NCBI RefSeq assembly: GCF_020883495.1
Contig: NZ_CP086610.1
Location: 2,027,501 to 2,091,500, forward strand
Source: Shinella zoogloeoides
GTDB taxonomy: Bacteria > Pseudomonadota > Alphaproteobacteria > Rhizobiales > Rhizobiaceae
DNA length: 64,000 bases
Reading direction: 5' to 3'
Part shown: positions 1 through 9,800 of the stretch, one piece after another
Layout of the letters: each line of letters starts with the position of its first letter
Position numbering within the stretch: position 1 is the first letter of the stretch
Notes under the pieces: generated by a model
The model's input: the letters and a program-made list of their open reading frames with translations, nothing else
Database searches by the model: none
What the model was told of the DNA's origin: nothing
Translations under genes and position numbers: made by a program

Positions 1-257
1 CGGCGCCTCCACCAAAAACCGGTCGACCTTGACGGACCGGCTTTTGATGGGGGCGAAATAGGATCGACAAGGGCGTAAAGATCGACTTTTTGCTCGGCAT
101 TGTACCACCGTTATCGGGCTAAACTTGTAGTTGCAAACGACAACTATGCGGAAGCTCGTCTCGCTGCTTAATCGCGGTGTGACACTTCACTCAAAGTCCT
201 GACGGGTCGCACCGGCAGGCGGGGTCCGAAGGCACCTGGCAACAGAAGCCTTCACCT
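1..257 (+). ncRNA. ssrA: Permuted two-piece tmRNA (ssrA), 5' part cut by window start
   Basis: tmRNA rescues stalled ribosomes and tags the nascent chain for proteolysis. The gene has the circularly permuted order of alphaproteobacteria: the end of the acceptor piece comes first (1-14, ending in ACCA), then a short intervening segment, then the coding piece from 49. Bases 49-55 (GGGGGCG) pair with 4-10 (CGCCTCC) to rebuild the acceptor stem, with a G-U at the third pair, the alanyl-tRNA synthetase identity element. The intervening segment (about 15-47) folds into its own CCGGTC/GACCGG hairpin, presumably removed during maturation. The tag frame is at 133-171. A late hairpin (228-233 with 248-253) suggests the coding piece ends near 255-260; this 3' end is approximate. 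The upstream part of the acceptor piece lies outside the window. Confidence 0.95.
133..171 (+). other. tmRNA tag-peptide reading frame (ANDNYAEARLAA)
   Basis: The frame starts at the GCA resume codon and reads A-N-D-N-Y-A-E-A-R-L-A-A followed by TAA at 169-171. This is the tag typical of alphaproteobacterial two-piece tmRNA. The C-terminal LAA is the ClpX recognition end; the N-terminal AND..Y part is what SspB binds. The adaptor gene sspB follows 195 bases downstream of the tag stop. Confidence 0.95.
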
Positions 258-366
258 TCTCCAATCCCTTGAAATGGTCTATAGCTGTGCCAGATGACTC
301 GTGCCGGAAGGCATGAGAAAAACGAAGAATGCCTGAATACAAAGGCAGGAAGAAAGACAGGAACGG

Positions 367-888
367 ATGGCGCAAGACCACATTCGCTACGACATTCTCG
401 CCCAGGACGCGCTGCGCAGCGTCATTCGCAAGGTTTTGTCCGAGGTTGCGGTCACGGGCCACCTGCCCGGCGAGCACCATTTCTTCATTACCTTCCTCAC
501 CAACGCCCCGGGCGTGCGCATCTCGCAGCACCTCAAGGCCAAGTATGCGGAACAGATGACCATCGTCGTCCAGCACCAGTTCTGGGACCTCAAGGTCACC
601 GAGAGCCTGTTCGAGATCGGCCTCTCCTTCTCCGACACGCCCGAAAAGCTGGTCATCCCCTTCAACGCCATCCGCGGCTTCTACGACCCGTCCGTCAGCT
701 TCGAGCTGGAATTCGACGTGCCGGCCGCCGAGGAAGAGGATGAGGATCACTCCGCGGAGATCACCGCCTACCCCGCCGCCCCGGAAAAGGCCGAGGATTC
801 CGGTGAGGAGCCCGTGCCGCCGACTGGTGGCGACAACAACAAGGGCGGTTCGGTCGTCTCGCTCGATTCCTTCCGCAAGAAGAACTGA
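367..888 (+). CDS. sspB: SspB, ClpXP protease adaptor (alpha type)
   Basis: SspB binds ssrA-tagged proteins and hands them to ClpXP. The 173-residue protein has the folded substrate-binding domain in about residues 1-118, then an acidic, flexible linker (about 119-160, rich in E, D, P and A), and a C-terminal ClpX-docking motif V-V-S-L-D-S-F-R-K-K at the very end, the classic SspB plan. The start is ATG with an AGGA-type ribosome site just upstream. It lies about 110 bases after the tmRNA coding piece, so the tag template and the tag adaptor are neighbours. The next small gene starts 9 bases after its stop, so the two are probably cotranscribed. Confidence 0.95.
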   Translation: MAQDHIRYDILAQDALRSVIRKVLSEVAVTGHLPGEHHFFITFLTNAPGVRISQHLKAKYAEQMTIVVQHQFWDLKVTESLFEIGLSFSDTPEKLVIPFNAIRGFYDPSVSFELEFDVPAAEEEDEDHSAEITAYPAAPEKAEDSGEEPVPPTGGDNNKGGSVVSLDSFRKKN

Positions 889-897
889 GCCTTTCCG

Positions 898-1110
898 ATG
901 AGCGGCGACGTCGTCAATCTCCGCCAGTTCCGCAAGCAGAAGGCCCGCTCCGACAAGGAGAAGGCGGCCGAGCAGAACCGCATCGCCTTCGGCCGGACCA
1001 AGGCGGAGAAGACGCTGACACGCGCCCTTAACGAGAAGGCGGAAAAGACGCTCGATCAGGGCCGCCTTGAGCGGCCTGACGGCGAACGACCCGACGACGC
1101 GGCGGACTGA
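898..1110 (+). CDS. DUF4169 family small basic protein
   Basis: A 70-residue, highly charged protein opening with M-S-G-D-V-V-N-L-R-Q-F-R-K-Q-K, followed by a Lys/Glu/Arg-rich stretch with G-R-T-K-A-E; this matches my memory of the DUF4169 family found widely in Rhizobiales and Rhodobacterales. No signal peptide or membrane segment; it probably forms one long helix. Function is unknown. It begins 9 bases after the sspB stop. Its N-terminal V-N-L-R-Q-F-R-K loosely resembles the C-terminal V-S-L-D-S-F-R-K docking tail of SspB. Confidence 0.8.
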   Translation: MSGDVVNLRQFRKQKARSDKEKAAEQNRIAFGRTKAEKTLTRALNEKAEKTLDQGRLERPDGERPDDAAD

Positions 1111-1239
1111 CTTTCCCCGCGATCTCAAAGTCTTGCCGGGAAAACCGGAATCAACCTGACAATCGCCTCGCGTGTTTTCACGCCGTTTCGGCCTGTGTGC
1201 TTCCGCCGGAAGCACACACCATCGTCCTGCAGGGAAAGC

Positions 1240-1491
1240 ATGATCCGCAAATATTCGACCACCCTGCACGGCCATCGCACGAGCTTCTCGCTCGAACCGG
1301 CCTTCCATGACGAGTTGAAGGGCATCGCCGAGGAGCGTGGCCTGACGCTCGCCGCGCTGCTGCGCGAGATCGACGATACGCGCGGCCCCGACGACAATCT
1401 TTCCTCAGCGCTGCGCCTGCATGTGCTGGAATGGCTGAAACAGAAGGCCGGCAGCGTTTCCGCTGAGGACGGGCACGCACCCTCGGCGTAA
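1240..1491 (+). CDS. Ribbon-helix-helix domain protein
   Basis: An 83-residue protein. Residues about 1-15 (I-R-K-Y-S-T-T-L-H-G-H-R-T-S-F-S) give the beta strand and residues 18-60 the two helices (F-H-D-E-L-K-G-I-A-E-E-R-G-L-T-L-A-A-L) of a ribbon-helix-helix DNA-binding fold of the kind seen in small alphaproteobacterial RHH_4 proteins. The ATG at 1240 is preferred because AGGGA precedes it by 4 bases; an in-frame upstream GTG has no such site. It is third in a row after sspB and DUF4169, separated by 129 bases, so it may have its own promoter. Target DNA is unknown. The stop lies 28 bases from the end of the convergent AsmA-like gene. Confidence 0.8.
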   Translation: MIRKYSTTLHGHRTSFSLEPAFHDELKGIAEERGLTLAALLREIDDTRGPDDNLSSALRLHVLEWLKQKAGSVSAEDGHAPSA

Positions 1492-1519
1492 AGCCGCCGC
1501 GCGCCCTCTTGGAAATACC

Positions 1520-4500
1520 CTAATTCACACCCGGCAGCACATCGAAATTCAAGTCCTCACCGCCGCCAACGGGCGGCAGTTCGCCGCCGCGCTCGACTCC
1601 CTCTTCCGGCGAGACCGGCAGGCGGCGGCGCTTCGCCTCCTCCTCCGCCTTGCGCGCTTCTTCCGAGGCTCGCTGTTCGGCAAGCCGGCGCGCCTCCTCC
1701 TGCGCCTCCAGCAACCGGCGGGCATCGTCCGCGGCCTTGCGCTTGGCCCGCTCGGCCTCTTCGGCCGCACGCTGCACCTCGAAACGCTCGTTCGCCTCCG
1801 CACGGCGGCGCGCCTCATCCTCCGCCCGCAGGCGCTCGGCTTCGGCTTGCTCGGCACGGGCCTCCGCCCGCGCGCGGTACAGCGCCGCCTCCCGCCGCAG
1901 GCGCTGCTTCTCAAGCACATTGGCCTGCAGCGTCTCCACGCGTCGGCGCTCCGTCTCGAAGCGGCGCAGCGAAAGGAAGTTGGCGAGCGGCTGCACGTCG
2001 AATTCGACGCCGGGCGCTTCAACAAGGCCGCGATAGGCGAGCGCCACTTCCGGCTCCGCACCGGCCAGAGCGTCCTCGCCGGCCTTGTAGGTCACGGAAA
2101 GCCGCCCCGTCATGGCATCGCCCGCAAGATCGATATCCGCATCGCCGGAGAATACCGCACGCGCATCTTCCGCCGTCGCGCTCTGTACGCGAAGCCTGCC
2201 GCCGGAAAGCGCGAAGGGGATGCGCACCGCGCCAAGCGCCGCCTCGCTTTGCAAAATGGCGTCGGCGGCAAAGCCTACGACACGCTCCGGCGTGATATCC
2301 CCCTCAATCCGGTCCGCCGCCGCCAGCAGCACCGGCAGCGCGCCGGTATCGACGCCGCGGATCGTGAAGTCGGCGGCCTTGATCTCGCCCGAACCGCTCG
2401 CCCCCTCGACCATGGCGCGCACGCTATTGCCGGAAGCATCGACGGCGAGCGTCACATCGGCCTTGCCGCCCGCGACCGCGCCATCGGCGCCCGACCACAC
2501 CATTTTCAACAGATCGGCCCCGGCAAGCGTGGCGCGCGCCTCGAACAGGCCGTTTTCATCCGCATTGGCCAGCTTGATACGGCCCGAAAGCCTGCCGCCC
2601 AGCCAGTCGCCCGCCATGTCGGTCAGTGCCAGCTCGCCGCCCTTCCAGGCGAGATTACCCTTGAAGCCTTCCACCACGCCGTAAAGGCCGGGCCAGAAGG
2701 AACCGGCCTCCAGCGCGACGGACACATCCGCCGTTTCCAGAACCGGCCGTGCCAGCGGGGCCGCGCTCAGCCCGCCCTCGGCAATATCCGTCACCGATCC
2801 GGCCACCGCCTCCGCAAGGAAGGCGAAATCGACGGTATCGAAGCGCAGCGCGCCTGCGCCCTTCAGCATCGCGGCCGTACGGTCGAGCGTGAGATTGCCG
2901 GAAAAGGCGTTGCGATCGGCCTTGCCCGCGATATCCTTAATCGCAATGCTATCCGCGCCCGTCGCCACCGATGCCTGCAAGGTCAGCGGCAGACCGGCAC
3001 CGGACTGCGGCAAGGCGATGCCGTTCATCATCAGATAGGGCTCGATATCGTCGCTCTGGACGGCAAGCGCCAGCGCGCCGTTCAGGAAGCCTTCCGCCGC
3101 GAGCGCTGCCGTGCCCTCGGCGGAAATCGACGTGTTGCCCGCCTTGAAGGCGGCCAAGACCGTCGCCGCGCCGTCCTGCGGTTGCGTCACGCGGAAGGTG
3201 ACACTGCCATCCGGGTCGCCGTCAAAGGGCAGCGGATCGAGGCCGATCTGTCCCGCGAGAACCACGGATTGCGGATGGAAGAGGCTGCCCGTCAGGTCGA
3301 AGCCGCGCCCCGCGAGAAGATCGGCGAAGGTCGCCGCCGACAGGTTCAGTTCGATGCGCCCGTCATTCACCGGCCCCTTGAGCGTGATGCCCGCCTTCTC
3401 GCCAGAGATGGCGGCATGTAGCGCAAGGTCCGCATTGTCATAGTAGCCGGCATTGGCGACGAAGCGGGACAACAGCGGATGGGCGGGCAGATGCCGCGCC
3501 AGCAGCGCCGCCACCGGCCCCATCGCCTCCGCCTTCAGCGTGACATCCAGCCCGGCGCTCGGCGCGGCAAGCGAGCCGCCGAGCGTGCCGCGCGCGCCAA
3601 GCGCCGCACCCGCAAGCGAGGCCACGTCGAGGCGGTCGACGGTCATGAGGCCGTCCTTGGCGGAGAGCACGGCCCGCACCCCTTCGGCGCTTTCCCCGAA
3701 GGCAAGGAGAGTGTCCGCCTCAAGATCGAGCGCGATGGAATGACCAAGCACGGTGGAAAGCGAGGCATCGCCCGCGACAAGCCCGACGAGAGCCTGCAAG
3801 GATTCCAGCTCGACTTCATTGCCGCTGAGCTTCAGCGATAGCGTGGGCGCGGCATCCGGGCGGGATTCGCGCTCCATCCGGCCGGTCAGCGAGGCCCCGC
3901 CGACAGCGATTTCGAGATTCTCGAAGCGCTGCAACGCATCGGTAAGGTTCACCTTCGCCGAAAAACCGGCGGTCTTCAGCTTGCGGATTTCCGGGTCCAC
4001 CGAGCCGGCGAGCCAGGCCGCAAGGCCCGAGGGCTGGTTGGAGGCGACGAGCAAGTCGCCGACGAAGGCGCGATCGCCGCGCAGGGTCAGCCGCCCCTTG
4101 GCCTCCAGCGCCGTGCGGCCCGGCAGCAGCGCATCGGCCCGCTCGATCCGCCAGCCGTCACCATCCGGCTTCACATCCAGCCGGATCTCGCGCACCGTCG
4201 TGTCGCCGACCACCACGGCCGGCAGGAAGAGGCTGGCGCGGCCCGGCACCTGCGGGATCGGGATATCGGCGGCAATGGTGAGCAGCGCCTGAAGCCGCTG
4301 GCGGGCGGAAACCTGCGGGTTGCGGCCGGTCTTGCCGGTCTCCCCGCTGTTGCCGATGCGGCTGACGTCGATCTGCTGGCCATCGGCGATCAGCAGGAAT
4401 TCCGGCGCGCGGCCGGTATCCAGCGTCGCCTCGCCCGTCACCACGTAGGGGTCCTCATGCGGCCCGGCTTCCAGGCGGTATTCCGGCACGCGGATACGCT

Positions 4501-5299
4501 CGTTCGAAAGCTCGAACTTGCCGGCGACGCGGATCGGATCGGCGGCTTTCTCGCCCTTAGGGCGCGGCTTTTCGGAGATGGTGAAGCCGCCCTGATATTG
4601 CGGACGGAAATCCACCACCTTGAGCGCACCGTCGAGATCGGCGGTGAAGGCCAAACGATCCGGCACGATGCGGGCACGCATGGAAAGCGCGCCATTCTCC
4701 ACCTGCCCGCTCGAAAGCTGGAAAGCGCCGCTTTCCCCGTCCAGCGCCGCGCGTCCGTCGATGCGCCACGGCCCGGCGAGCGACTTTGCCGAAATCTGCG
4801 CATCGAGGCCCGTGACATGGCGCGTGCGGCCCGTCTGCTCGTCGACGAATTCGATTTCGCCGCCGGTGATCGACACGTTTTCAAGAATGACCGTCTTGGC
4901 CGGAATGGCGGACTTGCGGCCGCGCGCCCAATCCAGCGTGCCGTCCGAAAAGAGCTTGATGCGCGCCCTCGGCTCCTCGATGCGCATGTCGAAGATCAGC
5001 GCCTCGCCGGAAAGGAAGGGCGCAAGCTCGGCATCCATGGAAAAGCGCGCCACCTCGACCAGCGGCTTGCCATCCTCCGGCGCGCCGACGCGCACGTCGT
5101 TCAGCGTCACGGAGGGAAACGGGATCAGCCGGGCATCGACGCTGCCATGCACGGTGACGGGGCGGCCCATGATGCGGCTCGCCTCGCGCTCGAAATCCTG
5201 CCGGAAACTCGTCCAGTCGATGAAGAGCGGAGCAAGCAGCGCCGCAAACAGCGCCACGACCACCACGCCGCCGACAATAAGCCCGATCCTAGAAAGCAC
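1520..5299 (-). CDS. AsmA-like giant envelope protein
   Basis: A 1259-residue protein. Residues about 7-27 form a single N-terminal membrane anchor; the following region (I-D-W-T-S-F-R-Q-D-F-E and S-R-I-M-G-R-P-V-T-V-H-G) matches the AsmA N-terminal domain. The long body is rich in beta-strand repeats typical of AsmA/TamB-like proteins that bridge the periplasm and are thought to move phospholipids or support outer membrane assembly. The C-terminal 130 residues are unusual: about 1125-1235 is an Arg/Glu/Ala-rich coiled coil, ending in a Gly/Pro tail. The gene is followed downstream by the convergent RHH gene; its start lies 42 bases from the end of the flavoprotein gene, which has the same orientation. 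Confidence 0.85.
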   Translation of the reverse strand: MLSRIGLIVGGVVVVALFAALLAPLFIDWTSFRQDFEREASRIMGRPVTVHGSVDARLIPFPSVTLNDVRVGAPEDGKPLVEVARFSMDAELAPFLSGEALIFDMRIEEPRARIKLFSDGTLDWARGRKSAIPAKTVILENVSITGGEIEFVDEQTGRTRHVTGLDAQISAKSLAGPWRIDGRAALDGESGAFQLSSGQVENGALSMRARIVPDRLAFTADLDGALKVVDFRPQYQGGFTISEKPRPKGEKAADPIRVAGKFELSNERIRVPEYRLEAGPHEDPYVVTGEATLDTGRAPEFLLIADGQQIDVSRIGNSGETGKTGRNPQVSARQRLQALLTIAADIPIPQVPGRASLFLPAVVVGDTTVREIRLDVKPDGDGWRIERADALLPGRTALEAKGRLTLRGDRAFVGDLLVASNQPSGLAAWLAGSVDPEIRKLKTAGFSAKVNLTDALQRFENLEIAVGGASLTGRMERESRPDAAPTLSLKLSGNEVELESLQALVGLVAGDASLSTVLGHSIALDLEADTLLAFGESAEGVRAVLSAKDGLMTVDRLDVASLAGAALGARGTLGGSLAAPSAGLDVTLKAEAMGPVAALLARHLPAHPLLSRFVANAGYYDNADLALHAAISGEKAGITLKGPVNDGRIELNLSAATFADLLAGRGFDLTGSLFHPQSVVLAGQIGLDPLPFDGDPDGSVTFRVTQPQDGAATVLAAFKAGNTSISAEGTAALAAEGFLNGALALAVQSDDIEPYLMMNGIALPQSGAGLPLTLQASVATGADSIAIKDIAGKADRNAFSGNLTLDRTAAMLKGAGALRFDTVDFAFLAEAVAGSVTDIAEGGLSAAPLARPVLETADVSVALEAGSFWPGLYGVVEGFKGNLAWKGGELALTDMAGDWLGGRLSGRIKLANADENGLFEARATLAGADLLKMVWSGADGAVAGGKADVTLAVDASGNSVRAMVEGASGSGEIKAADFTIRGVDTGALPVLLAAADRIEGDITPERVVGFAADAILQSEAALGAVRIPFALSGGRLRVQSATAEDARAVFSGDADIDLAGDAMTGRLSVTYKAGEDALAGAEPEVALAYRGLVEAPGVEFDVQPLANFLSLRRFETERRRVETLQANVLEKQRLRREAALYRARAEARAEQAEAERLRAEDEARRRAEANERFEVQRAAEEAERAKRKAADDARRLLEAQEEARRLAEQRASEEARKAEEEAKRRRLPVSPEEGVERGGELPPVGGGEDLNFDVLPGVN

Positions 5300-5341
5300 G
5301 CCGCATGCCTCGACTTCCGTTCAACCGCCGCAACATAGCGG

Positions 5342-6763
5342 CTATTGTGCCGTCCTGACCGAAAAAATCTTGCCGGGGTTGAGAATGTTGTCCGGGTCGA
5401 GCGCCTGCTTGATCTGCCGCATGAGCTCGACCGAGCCGCCTAGCTCCATGGGCAGGAAGGCCTGCTTGCCCTGCCCGATGCCGTGCTCCCCGGTGCAGGT
5501 GCCGTCCATGGCGAGCGCGCGGGCGTTCAGCCGGCCGACGAAGGCTTCCACGGCGGCGACATGCGCCGGGTCCTTGTCGTCGAAGACGAGGCTGACATGG
5601 AAATTGCCGTCGCCGGCATGGCCGACGATAGGGGCGAGCAAGCCGTGCTCGTCGATATCCCGCTCGGTTTCCGCCACGCAATCGGCAAGGCGGGAGATCG
5701 GCACGCAGACATCCGTCGCGATCACGGAATAACCCGGCCGGAGCGCCTTCGCAGCCCAATAGACATTGTGCCGCGCCTTCCAGAGCTTCGCCCGTTCTTC
5801 GGCATCCGCCGTCCATTGGAACGCACCGCCGCCATATTCCGCGGCAATGGCACCGAATTCTTCCGATTGCAGGCGCACGCTCTCCTCGTTGCCGTGGAAT
5901 TCGACGAAGAGCGTCGGCTGTTCCGGCAGGGTCAGGCCCGAATAGGCGTTGCAGGCCTTGATCTGGAGCGTATTCACAAGCTCGATCCGGGCCACCGGAA
6001 TGCCGAGCTGGATCGTCATGATCACGGCATCGCACGCATCCTTCAGTGTCGGAAAACCGCAGATACCGCCGGCGATCACGGCCGGAATGCCCTGAAGACG
6101 CAGGGTGACGGAGGTGAGAATGCCGAGCGTGCCTTCCGCGCCGACGAGAAGACGCGTGAGATCGTAGCCGGCCGAGGATTTTCGCGCGCGCCGGGCGGTG
6201 CGGATCGCCTCGCCGGTCGCCGTCACGGCGGTCAGGGCCAGCACATTGTCCTTCATCGTGCCGTAGCGCACGGCATTGGTGCCGGAGGCGCGGGTGGAGG
6301 CCATGCCGCCGATGGAGGCGTTAGCACCCGGATCGATGGGGAAGAAAAGGCCGGTATCGCGCAGATAGGTGTTCAGCTCCTCGCGGGTGATTCCCGGCTC
6401 GACGGTGCAGTCGAGGTCCTCGGCATTCACCTCCAGAACCCGCTTCATGTTGCAGAAGTCGATGGAGATGCCGCCATAAGGCGCATTCACCTGCCCCTCC
6501 AGCGACGAGCCGGTGCCGAAGGGTACGACCGGCACTTTCAGCTCGGCGCAGAGCTTTACGACGGCCTGCACCTCTTCCGCATTTTCCACGAAGACGACGC
6601 CGTCGGGAAGCTGGGCGGGAATATAGGTGGTCGTATGGGCATGCTGGGCGCGGATCGCCTCGCCGGTCTGGAACCTTGCGCCAAAACGCGCCGCAAGGCG
6701 CGGCAGCGCCTCGGCAATGCCCTTTTCGTTCCGCGCGCCGCTGCTGATATCCGCCAGTGCCAT
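5342..6763 (-). CDS. FAD-linked oxidase, D-lactate dehydrogenase (cytochrome) type
   Basis: A 473-residue flavoprotein of the GlcD/LDHD family that probably oxidises D-lactate or another D-2-hydroxy acid and passes electrons to the respiratory chain. The FAD-binding (PCMH) domain shows P-F-G-T-G-S-S-L-E-G at about 81-90 and D-P-G-A-N-A-S-I-G-G-M at about 144-154. The C-terminal oxidase domain carries H-A-G-D-G-N-F-H and C-T-G-E-H-G-I-G-Q-G-K, the metal and substrate motifs of the family. The start is the ATG at 6763, preceded by TTGAGGAT; a longer frame upstream has no family similarity. MurQ in the amino-sugar cluster further along releases D-lactate, so this enzyme could use that product, but it is not linked to that cluster in position. 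Confidence 0.85.
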   Translation of the reverse strand: MALADISSGARNEKGIAEALPRLAARFGARFQTGEAIRAQHAHTTTYIPAQLPDGVVFVENAEEVQAVVKLCAELKVPVVPFGTGSSLEGQVNAPYGGISIDFCNMKRVLEVNAEDLDCTVEPGITREELNTYLRDTGLFFPIDPGANASIGGMASTRASGTNAVRYGTMKDNVLALTAVTATGEAIRTARRARKSSAGYDLTRLLVGAEGTLGILTSVTLRLQGIPAVIAGGICGFPTLKDACDAVIMTIQLGIPVARIELVNTLQIKACNAYSGLTLPEQPTLFVEFHGNEESVRLQSEEFGAIAAEYGGGAFQWTADAEERAKLWKARHNVYWAAKALRPGYSVIATDVCVPISRLADCVAETERDIDEHGLLAPIVGHAGDGNFHVSLVFDDKDPAHVAAVEAFVGRLNARALAMDGTCTGEHGIGQGKQAFLPMELGGSVELMRQIKQALDPDNILNPGKIFSVRTAQ

Positions 6764-6842
6764 GATGTCATCCTCAACTCTTCGAGGATTACTCAGCAAA
6801 TTGGCGCTGCGCTGTCCAGCCGCAATTTCCCGCCCCGGGCGA

Positions 6843-9800
6843 TCATTCCGCCGCCTGCGGCAGGGCGGCGTCCTCCTCGCGCCGGCCGAGCGTGCGCGCA
6901 TGCTCCAGCTCGGCGGCAAGGCGCTTTTCCTCGTCCGCATGCGGGCTGGTGAAGCGCGCGATGACCAGATAGGCCACCGGCGTCAGGTAGAGCGTGACCA
7001 CCGTCGCAAGGCCGAGGCCGCCGACAAGCACCCAGCCGAGCGAGATGCGCGCCTCCGCGCCTGCCCCGCTCGCCAGCACCAGCGGCACCGCGCCGACGAC
7101 GGTGGCGATCATCGTCATCAGAACCGGGCGCAGGCGCACGTTCGAAGCGTTTTCGATGGCGCTGCGGATATCCTGCCCGCGGTCGCGAAGCTGGTTGGCG
7201 AATTCGACGATGAGAATGCCGTTCTTCGCCATGATGCCGACAAGCAACACGAGACCGATCTGGCTGTAGATGTTCAGCGTCGTCCCCGTCAGGATCATCG
7301 CGAAGACGGCGCAGGCAAGGCCGAGCGGCACCGTGACCATGATGATGATGGCGCTGACGAAGCTTTCGAACTGCGCCGCCAGCACGAGGAAGATGATGGC
7401 GAGCGCAAAGCCGAAGGTGACGATAAGGCCGCTCGAATTCTCCTGCAGCGTCGCCGCTTCCGCCATGGGCATCAGGCGCGCGCCGTCCGGCAGCAGCGGC
7501 TCGGCCATCTCCTGCACCATTTTCAGCGCATCGCCGAGCGCAAGCCCGTCTTTCAGGCCGGCCGACAGCGAGACGGCGCGAAGCTGCTGCTCGCGCGAAA
7601 GCTGCGGCGCGACGGCCTTTTCCTCCAGCGTGGCGATGGAGGACATCGGCACGATCTTGCCGTCGCCGGTCTTGAGGAAGATGTTCTCAAGGTCCATCGG
7701 GTCGTTGATCGGCGTCGTGGTGGAGGAGAGCTTGACCGGATAGGACTGGCCCTCGACATAGACGTCGACGACGCTCGTGCCCTCCAGCATCGCCTGCAAG
7801 GCGGCGGAAAGGCCGGTAATGTCGATGCCGAGGTCGGCGGCGCGTTCGCGGTCCACCGTCACGGAAAGCTGCGCCTGGTTGGCCTCGTAGTTGAGGCGCA
7901 CGTTCTGGAAGCGGCCGCTGTCCTCGATCTTGCGCACCAGTTCCGCCGCCGCATTGCCGAGCCTGGTATAGTCGTTGCCGACCAGCGCAACCTGCAACCC
8001 GTTGCCCGCCCCGCGAATGCCGAGACTGTTCGGCTGGATGACGAAGGCGCGCACCGAGGGCACCGTGCCTACGGCCTTGTTGATATCCTGCACGATCTGC
8101 TGCTGCGTGCGGTCGCGCTCGCCCCAAGGCGCGAGCGTCAGCACCATGAAGCCGCTGTTCGTGGAGCCGCCCTGCCCGGAAATCGAGAAGATATTGACGA
8201 TCTCGCCGCTGTCGTAGAGCGGGCGAAGCTGGTTCTCGATCAGCTTCATCTGGTCCTGCGCATAGTCGAGCGATACGCCCTGCGGCGCGTTCACGCGCAG
8301 CATCACCATGGAGCGGTCTTCACTCGGCGTCAGCTCCGACTTGATGGTGAAGAAGGAGGTCGCGCCGGCCGCCGTGAAGAGCACCGCCACCATGAAGACG
8401 ATGAGCGGCGCGCCAAGGCAGGCGCTGAGCGTCCGGCGGTAGAAGCGCGAGGCCGCGCCGCCGATGCGCGCGAGGACACCGTCATGCTCGTGCTTCACCT
8501 CCTTCGTCAGCAGGCGCGAGGCGAGCATCGGGCAGAGCGTCAGCGCCACAAAGGACGAGAGCAGCACGGCGAAGGCCAAAACGAAGCCGAATTCGCGGAA
8601 CAGCCGGCCCGCCTGCCCGGGCAGGAAGGAAAGCGGCACGAAGACGGCGGCGAGCGTCGCCGTGGTCGCGATGACGGCGAAGAACACTTCAAGCGTGCCG
8701 TGAATGGCCGCCGCGCGCGGCTGCAACCCTTCGGCGCGCCGGCGCACGATGTTCTCCAGCACCACGATGGCGTCGTCCACCACAAGGCCCGTCGCCAGAA
8801 CGATGGCAAGCAGCGTGAGGATGTTGACGGAAAAGCCCGCCATGTAGATGGCCGCGATGGTGCCGACCAGCGCGATGGGCATGCTGATCGTCGGAATGAG
8901 CGTGGCGCGCCAGTCGAGCAGGAAGAGATAGATGACCAGCGTCACGATCAGCACGGCGACGACGAGTGCGATCCCGACCTCATGGATGGCCCCGTCGATG
9001 AAGACGGCATCGTTGCTGGTGATCTTGAGCTGCGTGCCTTCCGGCAGCACCGCGCCAAGCCGCGAGACCATCTCCTTCACGCCCTCGGCAATGTCGAGCG
9101 TGTTGGACTGCGCCTGCCGGATGATGCCGAGGCCGATGCCCTGACGGCCGTTCGAGCGCAGCGCCGTCGAACCTTCGTCCGGTCCCAGCGTCACCATGGC
9201 GATATCGCCGAGACGCACGCGATTCTTGAGAATGAGGTTCTCGAAATCGGCGGGCGTGGCAAGGTCCGCCGTCGCGCGCACGGTGATGTCCTGGCTCTGG
9301 CTCTTCAGGGAGCCGGCCGGCACGTCGAAGGCGGCAGTCGCCAGCGCATTGCGCAGGTCCGCGACCGTCAGCCCGCGCGCAGCGAGCTTGGCCTGATCGA
9401 CGTCCACGCGGAAAATCTTCTCCTGGTCGCCATAGACGACGACATCGGCGACACCCTCGACGGAGGCGAGGCGGTCGGTGATCTCGTTTTCGGCCAGCAG
9501 CGTCAGGTCTTCGAGCGATCGGGTGTCGGAGGTCAGCGCAAGCCGCATGATCGGCTGGCTGTCGGCGTCCGCCTTCACCACGCGCGGCTCGTCGGCGCCG
9601 TCGGGAATCTGGTTCGCCACGCGGCCGAGCGCGTCGCGCACGTCGTTGGCGGCCTGGTTGACGTCCGTGGTCTCGGAGAATTGCAGCGTGACGCGGCTGC
9701 GGCCGAAGGACGAGACCGAGGAAATGTCCTTGATACCCTGCACGCGCGACACCGCGCCTTCGATGACATCCGTCAGTTCGCGGTCGACCGTCTCCGGCGA

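Noticed and set aside
269..297. TTGAAA as -35 of an sspB promoter after the tmRNA.
   Set aside because: No acceptable -10 is found at 16-18 bases; the TATAGC nearby is only 5 bases away.
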